This document shows, piece after piece, positions 14,079 to 21,085 of a stretch of DNA of 21,085 bases. A model generated the notes under the pieces. That model ran no database searches, was not told the origin of the DNA, and worked only from the letters and a program-made list of their open reading frames with translations. A program made the position numbers and the translations under genes. How positions within the stretch are numbered: position 1 is the stretch's first letter; each line of letters begins with the position of its first letter. Origin of the DNA: Planctomycetaceae bacterium (lineage in GTDB: Bacteria; Planctomycetota; Planctomycetia; Pirellulales; Thermoguttaceae); the NCBI GenBank assembly GCA_031267635.1, contig JAIRYX010000455.1:1-21085 (forward strand), given 5' to 3'.

Positions 14079-15556
14079 AGAAAACCGTATCTATTTCAAT
14101 CATAATGCTTTTATGTTTTATTTTCTTCTTCGCTGAATCGGGATGTTCCCGATTTGCGGAAAAGCCGGTAGAACAAGAAGATACCGGATTACCTTCGTTT
14201 GTTATACAGGAAAAAACTGACGATTGCGAATGTTATTCAACAGGTAAATTATTTGCTACAGCGGAATTGGGAATGCCGATTGGAAAAGTGTATGGTTTTA
14301 CTTGGAAAAATCCGCAGGAATTATTATCGTTTTTGCAAGAATCGGCAAAGATGTCCGGCGGAACAGTGACAATTCGTAAAGTCGATGAATGTATTCAGGA
14401 ATTGGTATCGCGTCCGCAACCTGGCCCCGCAACAGTTTCATTATTGATTCATCCCAAAGGACATGTTTATCTTCTTCTAGGGACGGTGATGATTGGCGAC
14501 GTCTTGACATTTCAACTTGTTCATGGGGATTCGGCGGTTTGGTTGGTTGACCAAAAATCATTGGAAAAAGCAAATTTTACGGAAGCGTGGCAATTTCAAA
14601 AAAATATTGACGGAACAATATTTCTTGTTGGGAACACTCCATTAAATATTGACCATCATTATTTTAATTTTGGGAAAGTTCTTCCTTCAACGCAATTAGA
14701 AGCAATCATTCATTTCAAAAATCAAGGTAAAAATTCATTGATTTTTCAACAACCGCAAGTGTCTTGTCAATGTACCGTTATTGATGATTTATCTGGAATG
14801 GAACTCAAGGCAAATGAATCGAAAGAATTTAAGGTAGCTTTTACAACATCTATATCAGCTTCGGAAAGACATTCGATATTTTTACCGGTGGTTGAAAAAG
14901 GAACAGGCGTTGTTCAAAGAATTGAAATACTGCTATTAGCAAGTCAGCAACAGTCGATGTCAATTGATCCATTGACTATTGATTTTGGAAATGTCCATCC
15001 GAATGAAAAATATACGCGAACAATCAATTTCATGGAAGAACCAACAGACCGTTTTTCCATCACCGGGTTTGACCCGAATAGAACGCCGATTCAAGGAAAA
15101 TATGAAACGGCGACTTCCAGAGACGGTTTGAAGACATATCAGTTAGAAGTGATTTTTACTCCTAACGGAAGTGAACCGGATAGAGAAAAAGATTATTTTG
15201 TGGTGGAAACCAATAGTTTGCTTCGTCCTAAAGTGAATATTCCATTTTCATTCAAACTGATTCCAGAAATCAGTGCAGAACCGGCAACGATTTCAATCGG
15301 TAGTATTGAGATCGGTAAAACTGCGGAAGAAAAAGTAAAAATTATTTCGCAGAAAAACGAAAAATTGGAATGTTCCATTAAGACAATACCCTCGAATTGT
15401 ACTGTTGACATTGTTCGACAAGGGAATCCGATAGAATTGTCAGTCAAAGTGAAACCGGAAAAGTCCGGTATTTGGCAAGACAAAATAATTTTGGCTGTGA
15501 AAACTTCTTCGCGTGAGGAAGTTTTAGAGATAGAGTGTGTTGGTTACGTTCACTAA
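14075..15556 (+). CDS. Lipoprotein with C39-peptidase-like domain and DUF1573/ASH-type repeats
   Basis: The protein is 493 residues. A hydrophobic leader ends in FFFAESGC (lipid-anchor Cys24; Glu at -3 is atypical). Residues 45-175 resemble a C39-type cysteine protease: DDCECYSTGKLFATAELG (49-66, candidate Cys51/53), HPKGHVYLLLG (126-136, candidate His130), VHGDSAVWLVD (149-159, possible Asp152). The Cys-His spacing of ~77 residues suits that fold, but the usual glutamine and DCG context is not obvious, so activity is uncertain. The remainder holds about three Ig-like segments of the DUF1573/ASH kind: HHYFNFGKVLPS (194-205, with VSCQCTVID 229-237), TIDFGNVHPNEKYTRTINF, and TISIGSIEIGKTAEEKVKI. 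It overlaps the MauE-like gene by 4 bases and is followed 23 bases later by the cysteine-rich protein, so all three likely act together at the cell envelope. Confidence 0.72.
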   Translation: MKKTVSISIIMLLCFIFFFAESGCSRFAEKPVEQEDTGLPSFVIQEKTDDCECYSTGKLFATAELGMPIGKVYGFTWKNPQELLSFLQESAKMSGGTVTIRKVDECIQELVSRPQPGPATVSLLIHPKGHVYLLLGTVMIGDVLTFQLVHGDSAVWLVDQKSLEKANFTEAWQFQKNIDGTIFLVGNTPLNIDHHYFNFGKVLPSTQLEAIIHFKNQGKNSLIFQQPQVSCQCTVIDDLSGMELKANESKEFKVAFTTSISASERHSIFLPVVEKGTGVVQRIEILLLASQQQSMSIDPLTIDFGNVHPNEKYTRTINFMEEPTDRFSITGFDPNRTPIQGKYETATSRDGLKTYQLEVIFTPNGSEPDREKDYFVVETNSLLRPKVNIPFSFKLIPEISAEPATISIGSIEIGKTAEEKVKIISQKNEKLECSIKTIPSNCTVDIVRQGNPIELSVKVKPEKSGIWQDKIILAVKTSSREEVLEIECVGYVH

Positions 15557-15579
15557 AAAGTGAAAAAGGAGATGAAGAA

Positions 15580-16026
15580 ATGAGAACAAAACTCGAAAAA
15601 ATGCTTGTTGTCACGGGATTACTTCTCGTGCTTGGTGCTGTCGGAGAATTGACAATCAGCGGGATTGTTTATGCGACAAATTGTACTAGCAATTGTGGAC
15701 CAAACACGAGTTTGTGTAGTGGCACAACTAGTTCAGCATCGTGTTTTGAATGTACGTCAAGTAATGGAAGGCAATATCGCAATCCAATCACAAGAGGTAC
15801 AACAAGTGGTTCAATAACTACGACAACTCAATCAGTCGTATGTTATATTTTGACACCTTGTGTTTTTTCACACAACCAAATTGATTATGGGTTGAGTTGT
15901 GTGTCAGCTGGTTGTTTGAGAGATCCTAATGGAGCAACAATTACTACATGTCCTGTATATGCTACTAGCACACCAGTAAATCAAACTGTTAGTACGTGTA
16001 TAGGTAATGGTTGTGAAGAACAGTAA
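15580..16026 (+). CDS. Small secreted cysteine-rich protein
   Basis: The protein is 148 residues. ATG 15580 is set by a strong AAGGAG (15566-15571) at 8 bases; the longer in-frame version from 15535 lies inside the previous gene and was rejected. A basic N-terminus and hydrophobic segment (MLVVTGLLLVLGAVGELTIS) end near VYA-TN, so it is probably exported. The mature part is rich in Thr, Ser and Cys with 12 cysteines, several close to each other (NCTSNC, SCFEC, SCVSAGC, CIGNGCEEQ at the C-terminus), and few charges. I do not recognise the family. Its position directly after a membrane redox protein and a C39-like lipoprotein suggests it is their substrate, becoming disulfide-bonded and perhaps processed at the envelope. 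This is inference from gene order and cysteine content. Confidence 0.72.
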   Translation: MRTKLEKMLVVTGLLLVLGAVGELTISGIVYATNCTSNCGPNTSLCSGTTSSASCFECTSSNGRQYRNPITRGTTSGSITTTTQSVVCYILTPCVFSHNQIDYGLSCVSAGCLRDPNGATITTCPVYATSTPVNQTVSTCIGNGCEEQ

Positions 16027-16040
16027 ATGAATTATACTCT

Positions 16041-16137
16041 CATGGGAACTTCTAAAAACCTCTCCCAAATATTCGTAAGCCCTTATTTTTCAACGGTCAC
16101 GTTTGTTGAAAATGAGGTTTTTAGAAGTTTCCTCATG
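16041..16137. repeat. Family 3 inverted-repeat element, copy 2
   Basis: Ends CATGGGAACTTCTAAAAACC and TTTTTAGAAGTTTCCTCATG are complementary apart from a small insertion. The interior (GCCCTTATTTTTCAACGGTC) is the reverse complement of the interior of the 1814-1901 copy. It starts 15 bases after the cysteine-rich gene and could also serve as its transcript end. Between here and 16220 there is only an imperfect inverted repeat (GTGAGAAATTG near 16138, CAATTTCTTAC near 16190). Confidence 0.62.
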
Positions 16138-16219
16138 GTGAGAAATTGTATTTTTATTTCGTCTATAATAATCAGTAACGAGTAAATGGCAATTTCTTAC
16201 CGTAGAATGTATATGTTAT

Positions 16220-16480
16220 TGTAATTATTAAGAGAACTTCTAAAAACCTCTCTTTTTACTGTATCGTTTTTGTAAGTACCATATTTTATGATATTGTATT
16301 TTTGCAAGTATGGGGTTTTAGAAGTTACCTAAAGTTGTTCAGAATTTTACAAAGATTCTTGGTGCGTTAAGTTTTTTATATCAAAAAACTATTAGTATTT
16401 TTTGTTTGGTTTCTGTTTTTGCGTTAAAAAATAACAATAAAATATATCAGAAAAAATATATTCATAACAAAGGTCATATA
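16220..16480. repeat. Duplicated upstream region, copy 1 (with family 3-type palindrome at 16234-16328)
   Basis: This 261-base noncoding region is repeated at 17769-18015. I see one substitution, two single-base indels and one 14-base indel between the two. It contains a family 3-like palindrome with ends GAACTTCTAAAAACCTC and GGGGTTTTAGAAGTTAC but a different interior from the 1.8- and 16.0-kb copies. It presumably carries the promoter of the following gene; no hexamer pair stood out. Confidence 0.75.
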
Positions 16481-17767
16481 ATGATTAAACGAAATTTAAT
16501 AACTTGTTTGTTTTTTATAGTTCTATTTTTAGAAAACGCACTCGTATTAACTGCAGATGATATATATTTTCCCAAGCAGGAAGAAGCATATTATGTAATT
16601 CCTCAGAATTGGCAACTCATTACTAACAATGCTGATAAACTGAATATTATGCAATTGTTAGTAACAACAGCTAAAAATGGGAAAAACGGTATTGATACAT
16701 TGAAAGGACAACTTTCTGTACAGTATGAAGGAAAAATAAATAATATAACAGCGAAAGAGATTGATTTTTCTACAAATTTGCTTGGGGAAAAGCCAATTTC
16801 TCATAAAGTTGATTTTACTATAGACTTTACCTCGGATTTAACTAACGAAAGAAGTTTTCGCTTTAGAAAGGAAACAAACAGTAGTTTCAATGTGGAAGGG
16901 CAAATTCTAAAGTCCTCTAATACACCACCATATAACACAATTTCAATAGTATCATCTAATGAATACATTTATTCATTTGAAAAAGAAATTTTGCCAACAA
17001 TTCCAGAATTGCCTGATTATCCTGGCACTGAAAATAAAAGAGTTGCTTGGCGAGAATCTCCAGAACCACTTGTCAACAAAACGCTTGTTGAAATGATTGA
17101 CCCATATGAGTATTTCGATTTAAAGAAAACGTGGGGAAATGTGGAAAGTTTTTATGAACATATGAAAGGAATACATGGAAATTTGTTGAAAGAAGCGGCA
17201 TTAAAAGATATATCGCTTTTTGAAGCTAAAGATGAAAAGAACAACAAATGGTATAGAATATTTTACAAAGTTTCATGTGGTGGTAATTTTGATGAAGTGA
17301 ATATTTTTTGGTTTCAAGAAGTAAAATTTTATCCTGTATGTTATCTTTATACAAATTCGTCACATATTACAACGAATTTACTTCAGGTACGTTGGAAAAA
17401 TATAAACGGTCTTTTGTTTCCAGTTGATTCATATGTAGTCTCTTATTATAATTCTGGCGATTTAAGCTATCGCCGGAAAATGACAATGTCGGATGTAAAA
17501 ATCAATGAACCAATTTCACCTGATCAATTTACTTATTCGGCGCTAGGACTGAAAGACGATGATATTTTAGTTGATCGCATTAAGCAAACGGTTTACACAA
17601 TTCAGAATAATAAACCTGTTAAACTCGCTAAATTCTATGAAAAATATCAGACTCCTTATGAACGCAATGTCAATATATTTCGATTTATAATCATCGGAAT
17701 AGGGATATTGCTGATGGCGACCGGCGTGGCGCTGAGGTTGTTGAGATATAAAAAACGTGTCCGTTGA
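16481..17767 (+). CDS. Secreted, C-terminally membrane-anchored protein, paralog 1 of a tandem pair
   Basis: The protein is 428 residues. ATG 16481, with AAAGG 8 bases before it, opens a signal peptide (NLITCLFFIVLFLENALVLT) followed by ADDIYFPKQEE. A single membrane helix lies at about 401-419 (FRFIIIGIGILLMATGVALR) with a basic tail YKKRVR, so the bulk is extracytoplasmic and held in the cytoplasmic membrane. Residues ~30-330 look beta-rich. The pattern of LLQVRWKNINGLLFPVDSY, SYRRKMTMSDVKIN and PDQFTYSALGLKDDD is reminiscent of LolA/RseB-like beta-sheet proteins, but this is a weak resemblance and no function is claimed. The first ~37 and last ~75 residues are almost identical to those of the next gene, while the middle is widely different. 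Codon use is AT-rich. Confidence 0.72.
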   Translation: MIKRNLITCLFFIVLFLENALVLTADDIYFPKQEEAYYVIPQNWQLITNNADKLNIMQLLVTTAKNGKNGIDTLKGQLSVQYEGKINNITAKEIDFSTNLLGEKPISHKVDFTIDFTSDLTNERSFRFRKETNSSFNVEGQILKSSNTPPYNTISIVSSNEYIYSFEKEILPTIPELPDYPGTENKRVAWRESPEPLVNKTLVEMIDPYEYFDLKKTWGNVESFYEHMKGIHGNLLKEAALKDISLFEAKDEKNNKWYRIFYKVSCGGNFDEVNIFWFQEVKFYPVCYLYTNSSHITTNLLQVRWKNINGLLFPVDSYVVSYYNSGDLSYRRKMTMSDVKINEPISPDQFTYSALGLKDDDILVDRIKQTVYTIQNNKPVKLAKFYEKYQTPYERNVNIFRFIIIGIGILLMATGVALRLLRYKKRVR

Positions 17768-17768
17768 A

Positions 17769-18015
17769 TGTAATTATTAAGAGAACTTCTAAAAACCTCT
17801 CTTTTTACTGTATCGTTTTTGTAAGTACCCATATTTTATGATATTGTATTTTTGCAAGTATGGGGTTTTAGAAGTTACCTAAAGTTGTTCAGAATTTTAC
17901 AAAAATTCTTGGTGCGTTAAGTTTTTTATATCAAAAAACTATTAGTATTTTTTGTTTGGTTTCTGTTTTTGCGTTAAAAAATAACAATAAAATATATTCA
18001 TAACAAGGTCATATA
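17769..18015. repeat. Duplicated upstream region, copy 2 (with family 3-type palindrome at 17783-17878)
   Basis: Nearly identical to 16220-16480, from TGTAATTATTAAGAGAAC up to the ATG. Compared with copy 1, a 14-base stretch between short ATATAT repeats is missing. The motif TGAATGTAATTAT that closes gene 1 and opens this region recurs at 19306-19318 after gene 2, marking the edges of a repeating unit of about 1.55 kb. Confidence 0.75.
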
Positions 18016-19308
18016 ATGATTAAACGAAATTTAATAACTTGTTTGTTGTTTATAGTTCTATTTTTAGAAAATGCACTCGCATTAACTGCCGATGATATTT
18101 ATTTTCCCAAACAGGAGGAACCTTTTTATTCGTTGCCTACCACTTGGGCACCGATCGCTGAAGAAAATAAAATTAGAACTATGCAAATGTTAGTTGCCCC
18201 TATTGAGGGATCGTTTCAAAAAATTCATTCTGCAAGCGGTGAATTTTATGTGGAATATACAGCAGGAGTCAATGCAAATTTGGCAAAATTGGTTCAAGTT
18301 CCTGAAAAAATGATTTCCGAAAATTTGTTTCGAAAAATCAATTTTACCCTTGCCTTTGAGTCAGATTTAAGAAAGAAAAATCTTTTCCGTTCATTACAAG
18401 TCGATTATGATAAAATGGTTATGGATGATCAATCTCACACATTGAAAAATATAGCGTCGCTCAACTCTTCTTCCATTGTAACATCAAAGGAACTTATTTT
18501 TTCGGAAGATGCGAATCGTTTTTCTACGCTACCAGAGCTTCCGGACTTCCCGGAAATGGAAAATAAAAGAGTCGCATGGCGTGAACCTCCCGAAATTGTT
18601 AATAATAGGCAACTGTTTGAATATATTGATCCTTGTGAATGCTATGATTTAAAATTGTGGGGAAGTGTTGGGTATCTTCTTCGTGTTTTGAAAGGCGAGT
18701 TTAGTAAGAAAGAACAGAAAATCGTGATAGAAAACGTACATTTATTTGAATCAGTCGATGATAAAGGAGCACGATGGTTTCGATTAACTCAGAAAATACA
18801 ACCGAGCGCCAACGACGAGAATGGTAAACGAGAGTTAAATATTTTTTGGTATGAAGATGTTGGCTTCCATCCTGTATGTAGTTTATATCTCACTTCCGCT
18901 CATGAATTGATTAATTTAATACAGGTTCGTTGGGAAAAAGTTGACGAGGTCTATTTTCCAACCGAATCATTGTTTATGGTATGTGATGCGAGTACAGGAA
19001 AATTAAGTTTTCGTCGAAAAATAACTCGTAAAAAAATTGCGGTCAACCAATCTATTGATCCACAAAAATTCACGTATTCTGCATTAGGATTGAATGATGG
19101 CGATCTTTTAGTTGATCGCATTAAGCAAACGGTTTACACAATTCAGAATAATAAACCTGTTAAACTTGCTAAATTTTATGAAAAATACCAAACGCCTTAT
19201 GAACGCAGTGTCAATACATTTCGATTTATAATTATCGGAATAGGAATATTGCTGATGGCGACTGGTATAGTATTGAAGTTTTTGAGACATAAAAAACGTG
19301 TCAATTGA
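18016..19308 (+). CDS. Secreted, C-terminally membrane-anchored protein, paralog 2 of a tandem pair
   Basis: The protein is 430 residues with the same plan as paralog 1: signal peptide (NLITCLLFIVLFLENALALT), mature start ADDIYFPKQEE, long extracytoplasmic part, one C-terminal helix (FRFIIIGIGILLMATGIVLK) and basic tail HKKRVN. Shared landmarks in the divergent middle include ENKRVAWRE, IDP..YDLK, LNIFWYEDV and LIQVRWEKV. A run of 61 identical bases (19106-19166 here, 17565-17625 in paralog 1) encodes most of LVDRIKQTVYTIQNNKPVKL. The middle differs at most positions. Twelve bases separate it from the glycosyltransferase ATG, so the two are probably cotranscribed. Function unknown; a LolA/RseB-like fold is only a possibility. 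Confidence 0.72.
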   Translation: MIKRNLITCLLFIVLFLENALALTADDIYFPKQEEPFYSLPTTWAPIAEENKIRTMQMLVAPIEGSFQKIHSASGEFYVEYTAGVNANLAKLVQVPEKMISENLFRKINFTLAFESDLRKKNLFRSLQVDYDKMVMDDQSHTLKNIASLNSSSIVTSKELIFSEDANRFSTLPELPDFPEMENKRVAWREPPEIVNNRQLFEYIDPCECYDLKLWGSVGYLLRVLKGEFSKKEQKIVIENVHLFESVDDKGARWFRLTQKIQPSANDENGKRELNIFWYEDVGFHPVCSLYLTSAHELINLIQVRWEKVDEVYFPTESLFMVCDASTGKLSFRRKITRKKIAVNQSIDPQKFTYSALGLNDGDLLVDRIKQTVYTIQNNKPVKLAKFYEKYQTPYERSVNTFRFIIIGIGILLMATGIVLKFLRHKKRVN

Positions 19309-19320
19309 ATGTAATTATGA

Positions 19321-21085
19321 ATGCGAAAAACAATTTTAACGTTATTTTTAACTGTTACATTAACGGTATTATCCGTTTTTCTTTCTCTCAATCATGCCAC
19401 TAATTCCGACGAAGCCGCTCATATTGTTGGCGGCTTGTCCATTTGGAAATATGGACGTTTTGACCTTTATAATGTCAATCCGCCGCTGATCCGAATGATT
19501 GCCGCTTTGCCGATTTCTCTTTTTTGTGAACCGGATATTGATTGGGCGCTTTATGAGGAACATCTTGAAAAACCCAAAACCGGATCACGTCCTGAATTTG
19601 GGATGGGACTTGATTTTGTCCGAAGAAACACAGGAAATCTTCAAAAATATTTAATCATTTCCCGTTTGGCTTGTCTCCCCTTTTGCTTGCTTGGCGCGTA
19701 TTATGTGCGGCGGTGGGCAAAAGAACTTTATGGAGAATGGGCGGGGTTAACGGCTCTTACTCTTTGGTGTTTTTCGCCGAACATTCTCACATGGGGAAGT
19801 TTTGTTATGCCGGATTTGCCAGCCGCGTCGTTAGGAATCATGACTTGTTATTATTTTTGGCGATGGCTTCAAATTCCAGACAAAGGAAATACGTTTATTG
19901 CCGGTTTGACATTTGGATTAACGCTGTTGACAAAATTAACATGGATTATTTTGTTTCCCTTGTTTCCTTTGCTCTGTTTTATTTGGTACCTTTTCAAAGT
20001 GGAAAAACGTTCATGGAAATCAGCAAAAGATTACGTTTTTCAAATGGTTTTGTTGTTGCTTATCGCTGTTATTGTTTTGAATTTCGGATATGGTTTTGAA
20101 GGAACATTTACCAAGTTAGGCGATTATCAGTTTTCAAGCCATGCTCTTACCGGTTATGATTCCGAATATTGGCATGCGGGAAATCGTTTTGCAAATACGC
20201 CGTTAAAATATCTTCCGATACCGTTTCCGAAAAATTATATTTTAGGTGCGGATATTCAAAAAATTGATTTTGAACGAGGATTGCCTTCGTATCTCAATGG
20301 TCAATGGTCAGAGCATGGCTGGTGGTATTTTTATCTTGAATGTCTTCTTTTGAAAGTCCCTCTTGGAACATTGTGTCTCGGTATTTTGACAATTTTCTTT
20401 TTGTTGATAAAAGTGAAACTTAAAGATTCTCGCGTAAATTTTTGTGATGAATTGACGCTTTTCATTCCGGCTTTAACATTGTTTGTTTTCGTAAGTTCGC
20501 AAACCGGATTCAGCGTTCATTTTCGTTATGTTTTACCTGCGTTTCCTTTGGCTTTTGTTGCGATTTCAAAAGTTTTCGCTATAGCAAAAGAACGTTCTAT
20601 TTATTGGCGTGTTCTGGTTTTTACTTTGTTGTTATGGTCAATAGGAAACAGTCTTTCGGTTTTTCCCTACAGCATGTCTTATTTTAATGAATTGATAGGC
20701 GGTTCGACAAAAGGATTTTATTATTTGCATGGTTCTTCTATTGACTGGGGACAAGACGCGCTGCGATTGAAAAAACGGCTTTTCAAGTATCCTGAAATCA
20801 AAGGACTTCACTTGACATTATCAACAGATATCGCCAAAGCATTATTCATTCCCGAAAATTACCCGATTGTTCCGATGTCGCCTGGAATATCAATTGATTC
20901 CAATGAAGCAGAGGAAGACAATGACGCGAGGCAACTTGCACCGCGACCCGGTTGGTTTGCAATAAGCGTTACGCAACTTCACGCCGAGCATGGAAGATAT
21001 CAATATCTTTTAGATTTTGAACCGAAGTACCGTATCGGTTATTCTATTAACATTTACCATATCACGCTTGATGAAGCGAATAAAG
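19321..21085 (+). CDS. GT-C glycosyltransferase (ArnT/PMT, family 39-like), 3' end outside the window
   Basis: An open frame of 588 codons runs from ATG 19321 to the right edge without a stop. It has many membrane helices. After the first helix comes NSDEAAHIVGGL, the acidic loop motif that carries the catalytic Asp in GT-C enzymes, and then NPPLIRMIAALP. Later segments include SWGSFVMPDLPAASLG-like text (LTWGSFVMPDLPAASLG), HFRYVLPAFPLAFVAI, YFNELIGG and SIDWGQDALRLKKRL, all common in bacterial PMT/ArnT-like transferases. Such enzymes move a sugar from a polyprenyl-phosphate carrier to a protein or lipid on the outer face of the cytoplasmic membrane. No clear ribosome-binding site precedes the ATG, and translation may follow on from paralog 2, 12 bases upstream. 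The acceptor is unknown; the neighbouring secreted proteins are possible candidates. Confidence 0.82.
   Translation, partial: MRKTILTLFLTVTLTVLSVFLSLNHATNSDEAAHIVGGLSIWKYGRFDLYNVNPPLIRMIAALPISLFCEPDIDWALYEEHLEKPKTGSRPEFGMGLDFVRRNTGNLQKYLIISRLACLPFCLLGAYYVRRWAKELYGEWAGLTALTLWCFSPNILTWGSFVMPDLPAASLGIMTCYYFWRWLQIPDKGNTFIAGLTFGLTLLTKLTWIILFPLFPLLCFIWYLFKVEKRSWKSAKDYVFQMVLLLLIAVIVLNFGYGFEGTFTKLGDYQFSSHALTGYDSEYWHAGNRFANTPLKYLPIPFPKNYILGADIQKIDFERGLPSYLNGQWSEHGWWYFYLECLLLKVPLGTLCLGILTIFFLLIKVKLKDSRVNFCDELTLFIPALTLFVFVSSQTGFSVHFRYVLPAFPLAFVAISKVFAIAKERSIYWRVLVFTLLLWSIGNSLSVFPYSMSYFNELIGGSTKGFYYLHGSSIDWGQDALRLKKRLFKYPEIKGLHLTLSTDIAKALFIPENYPIVPMSPGISIDSNEAEEDNDARQLAPRPGWFAISVTQLHAEHGRYQYLLDFEPKYRIGYSINIYHITLDEANK

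Noticed and set aside
16146..16169. TTGTAT/TATAAT pair upstream of paralog 1
   Set aside because: Only 12 bases separate the hexamers, too short for a normal promoter, and it is outside the conserved duplicated region.
19671..20099. 142-codon plus-strand ORF near the right end
   Set aside because: Out-of-frame within the long glycosyltransferase reading frame that opens at 19321.
1..21085. CRISPR array, tRNA, rRNA or riboswitch
   Set aside because: No regularly spaced direct repeats, cloverleaf-like sequences, rRNA motifs or recognisable aptamer consensus were found by eye; a covariance-model search was not possible.

Overview
The window looks like part of a planctomycete chromosome (phylum Planctomycetota). 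This is inferred from protein families, not from a marker gene. The families are a DUF1559 prepilin-like protein with an H-X9-DG C-terminal motif, a DUF1573 lipoprotein, a MauE/DoxX-type membrane protein fused to a thioredoxin-like domain, and loosely packed genes separated by long spacers full of small palindromic repeats. No rRNA, tRNA, CRISPR array, integrase or transposase gene was seen.

Layout. From 1 to about 4.1 kb, three genes lie on the minus strand. They are a DUF1559 protein whose 5' end is interrupted by an 11-base homopolymer, tRNA pseudouridine synthase TruB, and a divergent enolase-superfamily protein. The last two form a coupled pair in which the enolase-like gene is translated first. 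From 4.3 to 12.6 kb the genes are on the plus strand: one or two tiny ORFs, rhamnulokinase (RhaB), a secreted alkaline phosphatase (PhoA type), an L-rhamnose/H+ symporter (RhaT) with a long extra C-terminal domain, a membrane-anchored TPR-like protein, and a prepilin-peptidase-like protein that seems to lack the second catalytic motif. RhaT and RhaB together suggest uptake and phosphorylation steps of L-rhamnose use. The isomerase and aldolase are not in the window.

From 13.06 to 16.03 kb there is a tight three-gene operon: a MauE-like membrane protein with a CxxC thioredoxin-like domain, a lipoprotein with a C39-peptidase-like domain followed by DUF1573/ASH-type domains, and a small secreted protein with 12 cysteines. 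It reads like a dedicated system for export, oxidation and perhaps processing of a cysteine-rich product. It is followed by two tandem paralogs (16.48-19.31 kb) with nearly identical upstream regions and gene ends but very different middles. Last comes a GT-C (ArnT/PMT-like) glycosyltransferase that runs off the right edge. The region from 13 to 19.3 kb looks more AT-rich than the rhamnose region.

Spacers carry at least three families of short inverted-repeat (MITE-like) elements. One copy is nested, with a different repeat inside it. There is also a 21-bp tandem repeat. The strongest candidates for something undescribed are the cysteine-rich operon, the mosaic tandem paralogs beside it, and the possible poly-G switch in the DUF1559 gene.
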